From NCBI GenBank assembly GCA_027919835.1, contig JANVFP010000047.1, positions 1 to 64,000 on the forward strand: DNA of 64,000 nt. The letters are read 5' to 3'. Positions 58,147 to 64,000 of the stretch are shown piece by piece. This stretch comes from Lentinula raphanica (lineage: Eukaryota > Basidiomycota > Agaricomycetes > Agaricales > Omphalotaceae). The translations under genes were made by a program, and so were the position numbers. Position 1 is the first letter of the stretch, and each line of letters starts with the position of its first letter. The notes below the pieces were generated by a model that saw nothing but the letters and a program-made list of their open reading frames with translations, was not told the DNA's origin and ran no database searches.

Positions 58147-59620
58147 TTAATTCTCGTCAGATAAACCTGACTCACTGTAACTTTCTATTGATTCCGAAAC
58201 ATCGGTGACATCGAAATCGATGTCGCTGCTAAATGCATAATCACTTCCACTGACTTCGCTTCCTGCTGTCCCCGCTGATGAGTCCACTATGTATCTTTCA
58301 GCACTCTGCACTATATGTGCACATCTGAGGCATTCCCAGCCTGCAGTATCATGAGTATCATCTGCGCTGCGCATCATACGTTCAGCTATACAATGATAAC
58401 AATATGTATGCTGGCAGTCGGTGATATATGGGGTATTTATTGGATGAGTGGGTATCGAGTCGGGGTTCTCCTCTGCTTCGGAAGTGAAAAATTGTGTGAC
58501 ATTGGGAAACGTCACCGACGCCTCTGCCACATTGATGCTGAATGACGCGTTTTCAGTGCAGATCGCACATTCGTTCTGTGGAAGGGACCAATACTTTCCA
58601 CGAGCCTTGGATGTTGCAGCCACCTTTGAAGATGATGCAACCATCGATGATACTTGAGTCTTTAGTCTATCAATGCGGCGTTGGATTGTACGGGCATTTA
58701 TGAGTGGAAGGAAGAACAGTAAAAATTCCTTCAAAGAAATGTTGAGCGTCTACGTACGATGGGACTTGAGAAAGACGTACTGTGAAAGCATGCCAAACCA
58801 TCTGTCGGTTCATAAATTCATAGCTGACATCACGTTGGACGAGTCTCCGAGCTGGTACGAGCCGCAAGTTGAACACTCGATCAGCTATTGTACGATATCT
58901 AAATGCAATGGAAATGAAGGTGTTCAAAAGAACTGTCATAGAGCAGACGAAAAGGATACGTACCGACCATTCCAAAGAAAGATGACAAAGTTGGTCAACC
59001 CGAGCAGGGCATACGACGATTCTAAGGTTACCAGGACATCCCAAAGCCTGCGTCGCCGGTCAGAAGAAGGAGCATCTGGCCAAGCTTTGGATAGACCATG
59101 GGCGCGTACACGATTGTGAAGGTAAGGCACGACAATTGTCAGGGCTCCATGCATGAGCAGTGTTTGGCGAGGAAGGTTGGAAGCTTGAACCCTATGAGTA
59201 TAGAGCCAGCCCATTTAACCTCGAAAGGACGCACGAGCAAGTTTGCGGCCGTGAGATGCTGGTGTGATATATCGGAGGCCTTGTAGTTTGGCACCGTAGC
59301 TGGCACCCGAATTCCATACCGATAACCGGTATAATACGAGTTGTATCAATAGCTGAATTTCAGCATCAAAGCGACGCTGCAATGAGGTCTTTAAAGAAAG
59401 ACTCATGAGCAGACGAAACGGCTTTAATCACTATACACACATTGATTAGCGAGAATGTTTTCCTCAATGGCTCCGTCAAGAGATTGACCAGTTCCAAGTC
59501 CAAAAGTTCGGAATCGAGTTGTCCAATTCGTATTATACGAGACCTGTCAAGCGAGCGAAGAGCATCTTGTATCGCTGAGAGTTTGTACTGAGAATTATTC
59601 CAAGCATCTTCCCAAGACAT
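58147..59620 (-). CDS. PEX2: Peroxin-2 (Pex2), RING ubiquitin ligase of the peroxisome membrane
   Basis: Exons 59441-59620, 59235-59388, 58964-59183, 58781-58898 and 58147-58728 give 417 residues. The N-terminal Pex2/Pex10/Pex12 membrane domain shows ELVNLLTEPLRKTFSLIN, IQLVLYRLSVWNSGASYGAK, LAPSNLPRQTLLMHGALTIV, an apolar segment LESSYALLGLTNFVIFLWNG and VFNLRLVPARRLVQRDVSYE. The C-terminal RING (about 278-345) has CAIC, TDCQHTYCYHCIA and CLRC. Pex2 works with Pex10 and Pex12 as the retro-translocation ligase that ubiquitinates Pex5. After the RING comes an acidic, serine-rich tail of about 45 residues (DIDFDVTDVSESIESYSES). The start MSWEDAW is chosen over 59677 by similarity to family N-termini. 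Introns are 51-65 nt. Confidence 0.93.
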
Positions 59621-59774
59621 CAGAGGAACGCCTTGAACGACGACAAAAAAAACGCGCATTTTCAGTGTCACGTCCACCGGTATCTCTGGGCCGGTGCATC
59701 ACGTGGTTTTGAATTTACTCGAGTCAAGATTTCCGAAAACCCTACAATCTCATCTGATCTGCACACTTTGGACG
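59621..59774. promoter_or_regulatory. Bidirectional promoter, 154 bp (PEX2 / FRS2)
   Basis: The start codons of two divergent housekeeping genes are 154 bp apart. GGTATCTCTGGGCCGGTGC around 59679 is the only GC-rich block; no known element is assigned. Confidence 0.4.
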
Positions 59775-61859
59775 ATGGCCTCAGAGGCTTTACAACAGCT
59801 GATACTCGATACACTCAATGACCATGGCACTATAAAAGACACTAGATCACTAATCCTTCCCAATCAATTGGAGCTGGCCACCTCTCATGACGCCCAGATC
59901 ACCATCTTAGGTGCCCTAAACTCTCTTCTCAGTCGAGACGTTCGTCTTTGTGCCATAATGCCCAGTTTCTCAAAAGTGAAATTTGAAATATAGATGATTA
60001 GGTACGAAAGCCATGAAGTCATCTCGCATGTCCTTTCTCCAGAGGGCGCGCAGATCGCCAAGGAAGGATCCCATGAAGCCCGGGTCTGGGCAGCACTTCC
60101 ACCAAAGGGTCAAGGTTCGCCGATGACCCCCGCTCAACTGAAGACAAAAGTAGGAGAGGCTACTGCTAAGGTTGGACAAGGAAACGCGTTCAAGCAGAAG
60201 TGGATTGCGAAGGAGGGTGATGGTTTGGTAAAAGCGGTGTGTTTCTACACTCAGTGGTTTTCTCGTCTTGACTTACATATCAATCATCAGGTGGACTCTA
60301 TCAAGGATGTAACCCAACTAGACTTGCAAGAGATAGATACAACTGGTGATCTGAAATCAGGCGAAAAAGTCCTTGCTGATCTACGGAAGCGAAAGCTCAT
60401 CGTGCAGCGGTAAGTAGAGTCTTGTTTATCGCGAGACTTACCAGCTTAGATCATAGCTTCTAGGAAAGGACAGTGGTTCACTGTGCATAAGGGCGTAAAT
60501 TTCAGCACATCGATTGCGAAACCCGAAACTGATCTTACCGCAGACATGCTTGCTTCGTAAGTTTTCGCACAGTTCTCCAATGCTTGCTTCATCTCAAGGC
60601 ACTGACAAGTGGCACTTGGAAAACATCCACTTTCAAGAAGTACAATTTTGAAGCTGAAGGAATACCTCCTGCAGGTGGCGCTTTACACCCGTTGCTCAAA
60701 GTGCGAGAAGAGATCAGGAATATCTTTCTAGAAATGGGGTCCGCATACTATCTACGTATCTGCTTCCAGACCTCATGAAATCTACAGATTCGCGGAAATG
60801 CCAACCTCGTCTTTCGTTGAGTCCGCGTTCTGGTGTTTCGATGCCCTGTTCGTACCTCAGCAGCATCCCGCAAGAGATCTCCAGGACACCTTCTATATCT
60901 CTGGTGATTCTTTCTGAACATACCCTAAGCCTTCGATTATAGCTTACAAGTTTTACAGATCCTGTGAAATCTCTTCCTCCGGAGCCCTCATACTACAAGC
61001 GGGTCTCCACTGTACACGAATACGGTGGTTATGGCTCTACTGGTTATCGTGCGCCTTGGTCACACGATGAGTCCAGTAAACTCCTCTTACGAACCCACAC
61101 CACCGCATCATCCACACATATGTTGTACAAGCTCGCTGCCAGGTGTCGTGGAGAGGAGGTTGAAGGAGACGAGAAAGAATTCACGCATGGTGCTAAGGCT
61201 ACAACTGCACATGGCGAGTCAACCGCAGATGACGGTTTCCAACCTGCGAAATTGTTCAGTATCGATCGAGTCTTCAGAAACGAAACGATGGACGCTACTC
61301 ACCTAGCTGAATTCCATCAAGTGGAAGGTGTCGTGGCGGATAGAGGATTGACCCTCGCTGATCTCATCGGTATGTACCTTTACTATAGGATCGCTTCAAT
61401 GACAACTCATTCGGATTTCATAGGTTTCATGAGGGTGTTCTTCAAAAAGATGGGAATCGAGAAAGTTCGTTTCAAGCCTGCATACAATCCCTATACAGAG
61501 GTCAGAGTCCTAGCTTGCTCATCGACTGTGTCGCAATAATAACGCTCTGCCGTTGTCCACAGCCATCGCTTGAAATCTTTGCCTTTCATCCTATGCTTAA
61601 CAAATGGGTCGAAGTTGGGAATAGTGGAATGTTCCGACCTGAGATGTTAGAACCAATGGGCTTTCCGAAGGATGTGCGTGTACATGGATGGGGTTTGAGC
61701 TTAGAGCGACCAACGATGATACGGTCAGTCTGTTTTTATCTCAGCCCTGATATATCATTCATCACATTCCTCAGCTACGGTATAAATAACATTCGGACGC
61801 TACTTGGCCACAAAGTTTCGATCGAGGGTATCGAGAACTCTGCCGCGGTCATGTTCTAG
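59775..61859 (+). CDS. FRS2: Cytosolic phenylalanyl-tRNA synthetase alpha subunit
   Basis: Ten exons (59775-59939, 59994-60236, 60291-60409, 60464-60556, 60610-60738, 60788-60903, 60959-61369, 61424-61500, 61563-61723, 61775-61859) encode 532 residues. N-terminal winged-helix tRNA-binding domains ([20 protein letters not shown]) precede the class II catalytic core. Motif 2 is [39 protein letters not shown] follows; motif 3 is [20 protein letters not shown]. It charges tRNA-Phe as part of the alpha2-beta2 enzyme. The intron at 60557-60609 uses the acceptor before TGGCACTTGG, giving [20 protein letters not shown]. The intron at 61370-61423 is a stop-free multiple of three. The start is the first ATG giving the conserved N-terminus. 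Confidence 0.96.
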
Positions 61860-62230
61860 GAGTTGTAGAATATTTTACCGAAAATGCATCACGTTCCCAA
61901 ACTGAATGACTTACATGAGTTTCAGAGTGTCTTCAAATTTCCAGCTCTTCAACGACCAGATCCTTGCCATTCATAGGCTCTCAAGTCTGCAAATCTGTCC
62001 TCGCCTGTCTTCAGCAGACTGTCGTATCCTATCAATATAAGTATGACCAGTGTTGACCACGTTGTCAATGACATATATGTAATGGCCACTTGAACAGATG
62101 AATAATTATATTGCGAGGCTGGAACACTAAAAAGCTGTCGAACATTGAACACCCCCTTCGTCTTTGACTGTATCGTACGGATTTCGCGATTTCCATGGCA
62201 TACGAATGATACTGACTAACTTTCCAGAGC
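61860..62230. other. Intergenic, 371 bp
   Basis: 3' flank of FRS2 and promoter of the pseudokinase gene. Two short minus-strand frames have no features. No gene seen. Confidence 0.5.
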
Positions 62231-63676
62231 ATGGATGTACTAGGAAACATTAAGAATACTATTGAGATGACTACTGCGATTTACGGGAAATATTCTGATT
62301 ATCAGGATGCAGACGAGACAATCAAGTCCATTTGCAGGCGTTTAGACGGTGTTCAAGTTCGCTTGGAACTCTACGAAGAATACCTCTCTAGAGCTGGATC
62401 CAATCTTCGCTCGCGCCATAAGCAAATCTTGGTTAAATCGTTGGAGAAGGTCACAGATATTCTTCATGACCTATTACAACGATTGCCGGATCCACTCACT
62501 GTGACAAAGAAGATCGCATGGATCGCATGGGGGAAGCGGCGGGTAGAGGGATTACTTGCAGACCTGGATACTTGGGACAACGATTCGCAACGGACTATTT
62601 TCACATGCGATATGCTGAGCGGCATTCGGGGACGTGATCTACTCTATGAGCGTCTGTTCAATACAGGTGATCGTTCATTGGCAGCAACTTGGTCGTTGAG
62701 CAGACGAATACACTCTTCCGATGAAGCTCAAGTTAATCTTGATCTTGCTATCCCGCTTTCCACAATCAAATTCTATCGGGGATATAACGACAGATATCTG
62801 GCGAAGCTCAGCTCCGAAGAGCTTGTTTATATGGAGGAGTTGCCAGACAGGCCCTATGCTAACAATGATGAAGAGAAACAAACTATCGAAAGGCAGAAAA
62901 GGATAGCCGAAGTTTTCCATTCATCTGATCTTCCCTCGATGCATCTTCTCTCATGTCTGGGCCTTTCGGAATACACTCTTGTGTATGAAATCCCTAGAGC
63001 AGAGGTGGAAATCGGTGATCATGACTGGGACAGCTGGGTGCCCACATTAGCTAGTGCTCTTGAAGGTGGGGTTCGTATGTCTCTGGAGGATCGTTTCAGA
63101 ATTGCGACGGAGATTACCATGGCAGTAATGGAAATTCATGCTGCTGGTTGGGTGCATAAGAATATCCGGAGTGACAATATCCTGCTTTTCTATGGTGGAA
63201 CCCCGGGCCAAAGAGGAGTCATGGAGACTGCACAGATTGGGACTGCTTACCTTGTTGGGTTCGGGGGCGCTCGTCCTCAGATTTACGTATCTACCCGCCT
63301 CGCAGAGATTGACTCTGTGAAACAGAGATACCACCACCCAGAGAGGAAAGGCACATGGATTCAAAAGTTCGACATTCGGCACGACATGTATAGTCTGGGT
63401 GTGGTCCTCGTTGAGCTTGGCCTTGGAAGGCAGTTATATGAGCTGTCCAAAAAACTCCCCGATACAGACAGTAGGGCTGAAGAAGATCACAGATACCTCA
63501 TCGACTCTGCCAATGGACTTGGAACTATTGTGGGCACCAAATATGCCAACGCCGTGCTAACCTGCCTCACTACAAGCACCCAGAAGGGTAAAACAACGGA
63601 TATCCTCCGTGAAGAATTCTACGATGGGGTATTAGTCCCTTTGAAACAGATATTCGAGGGATTGAAGATTATTTAA
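62231..63676 (+). CDS. Intronless HeLo-like helical domain plus pseudokinase protein (481 aa)
   Basis: One uninterrupted frame starting MDVLGNIKNTIEMTTAIYGK. Residues 1 to about 135 are all-helical in character with regular apolar spacing (ICRRLDGVQVRLELYEEYLS; KSLEKVTDILHDLLQRLP), like the HeLo/prion-inhibition domains of fungal incompatibility proteins. Residues about 190-475 have a protein-kinase fold pattern: RIATEITMAVMEIHAAGWVH (helix before the catalytic loop), then KNIRSDNILLF where HRDLKPxN is expected, then LVGFGGARP in place of DFG, then DMYSLGVVLVELGLGRQLYE. The HRD aspartate position is asparagine and the DFG aspartate position is glycine, so catalysis is unlikely. Intron absence contrasts with its neighbours. 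A role in self/non-self or stress-triggered cell death is inferred from architecture only. Confidence 0.72.
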   Translation: MDVLGNIKNTIEMTTAIYGKYSDYQDADETIKSICRRLDGVQVRLELYEEYLSRAGSNLRSRHKQILVKSLEKVTDILHDLLQRLPDPLTVTKKIAWIAWGKRRVEGLLADLDTWDNDSQRTIFTCDMLSGIRGRDLLYERLFNTGDRSLAATWSLSRRIHSSDEAQVNLDLAIPLSTIKFYRGYNDRYLAKLSSEELVYMEELPDRPYANNDEEKQTIERQKRIAEVFHSSDLPSMHLLSCLGLSEYTLVYEIPRAEVEIGDHDWDSWVPTLASALEGGVRMSLEDRFRIATEITMAVMEIHAAGWVHKNIRSDNILLFYGGTPGQRGVMETAQIGTAYLVGFGGARPQIYVSTRLAEIDSVKQRYHHPERKGTWIQKFDIRHDMYSLGVVLVELGLGRQLYELSKKLPDTDSRAEEDHRYLIDSANGLGTIVGTKYANAVLTCLTTSTQKGKTTDILREEFYDGVLVPLKQIFEGLKII

Positions 63677-64000
63677 AGCGGCGTAGGCAGATCCTCCTTG
63701 TATTTTAGCGAATACCTTCACCATTGTTCAAACGATTAAGCTTAGAGTTGAGTTTGGGCTCGTGCCTACCAGTAGACTTGAGCAAATATTGGATAATTTG
63801 AGCCTGTCGCTGCAAGAGGCGGCGATGATGCAAAAAGTATACTATTTCGTTTAGGCGCCAACAGGCGCTTGAAATTTAAATTTCAACGTTCACTCTGCAC
63901 CCTCATCTCTGTATTTACGCGGATTTTATCTTCGTGCCCGCACACCCTCATTGCTATCTCCATTCATTCTCTGGTCAGTCAGGCGCTGTTTGCTTCAGAG
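63677..64000. other. Intergenic to window end, 324 bp
   Basis: 3' flank of the pseudokinase gene. Holds the hairpin/palindrome pair at 63855-63886 and a pyrimidine-rich run to the edge that could be the promoter of the next gene. No coding frame is supported. Confidence 0.5.
63855..63886. repeat. Hairpin next to an 18-bp perfect palindrome
   Basis: GCGCC (63855-63859) and GGCGC (63864-63868) can pair around a 4-nt loop; immediately after, TTGAAATTTAAATTTCAA (63869-63886) is a perfect 18-bp palindrome. It could be a terminator-like or dimeric-protein binding site for the flanking genes. Confidence 0.6.

Overview
The window looks like a stretch of a basidiomycete nuclear genome, probably Agaricomycotina. 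About 26 genes are packed tightly on both strands. Most are broken by many short introns of 45-65 nt with GT-AG or, several times, GC-AG ends, and the orthologues are typically fungal (RIM15, EFR3, KAP120, SLX4, GH79 glucuronidase). I found no rRNA, tRNA, CRISPR, transposon or viral gene. Exon structures were worked out by hand from splice signals and reading-frame continuity; names rest on recognised motifs, not on database searches.

Layout. 1-10.9 kb: the 3' part of a two-module amidohydrolase gene, a small orphan gene on the minus strand, a Grr1-like leucine-rich-repeat gene that lacks the F-box, a DH-PH RhoGEF and the ESCRT-II subunit VPS36. 11-15.5 kb: a second, long DH-domain RhoGEF on the minus strand that carries an apparent one-base frameshift. 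15.9-25 kb: a disordered orphan protein, an Hst3/4-type sirtuin, tRNase Z with an upstream exon for a mitochondrial presequence, THO complex subunit 7 and a UIM protein. 26-32 kb: a RIM15-type kinase with a receiver domain. 32.6-43 kb: mitochondrial ribosomal protein bS18, proteasome lid deubiquitinase RPN11, an orphan coiled-coil protein, VPS52 (GARP) and EFR3. 44-47 kb: a secreted, probably GPI-anchored GH79 enzyme with three micro-exons. 48-64 kb: a stand-alone REV1-like BRCT protein, folylpolyglutamate synthase, SLX4, the karyopherin KAP120, peroxin PEX2, cytosolic PheRS alpha and an intronless protein with a helical N-terminus and a pseudokinase.

Most genes are unrelated housekeeping functions that share compact divergent promoters (RPN11/orphan, BRCT/FPGS, SLX4/KAP120, PEX2/FRS2) or converge tail to tail; there is no operon-like pathway cluster. 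Loose themes are endosome and Golgi trafficking (VPS36, VPS52, EFR3), Rho signalling (two RhoGEF genes with only VPS36 between them) and genome maintenance (sirtuin, BRCT protein, SLX4).

The most interesting items are the MLKL-like architecture of the last gene (a possible regulated cell-death or allorecognition protein), the single-base frameshift in the second RhoGEF, the dual-targeting signals in tRNase Z and FPGS, and the frame-preserving stop-free introns of the sirtuin.
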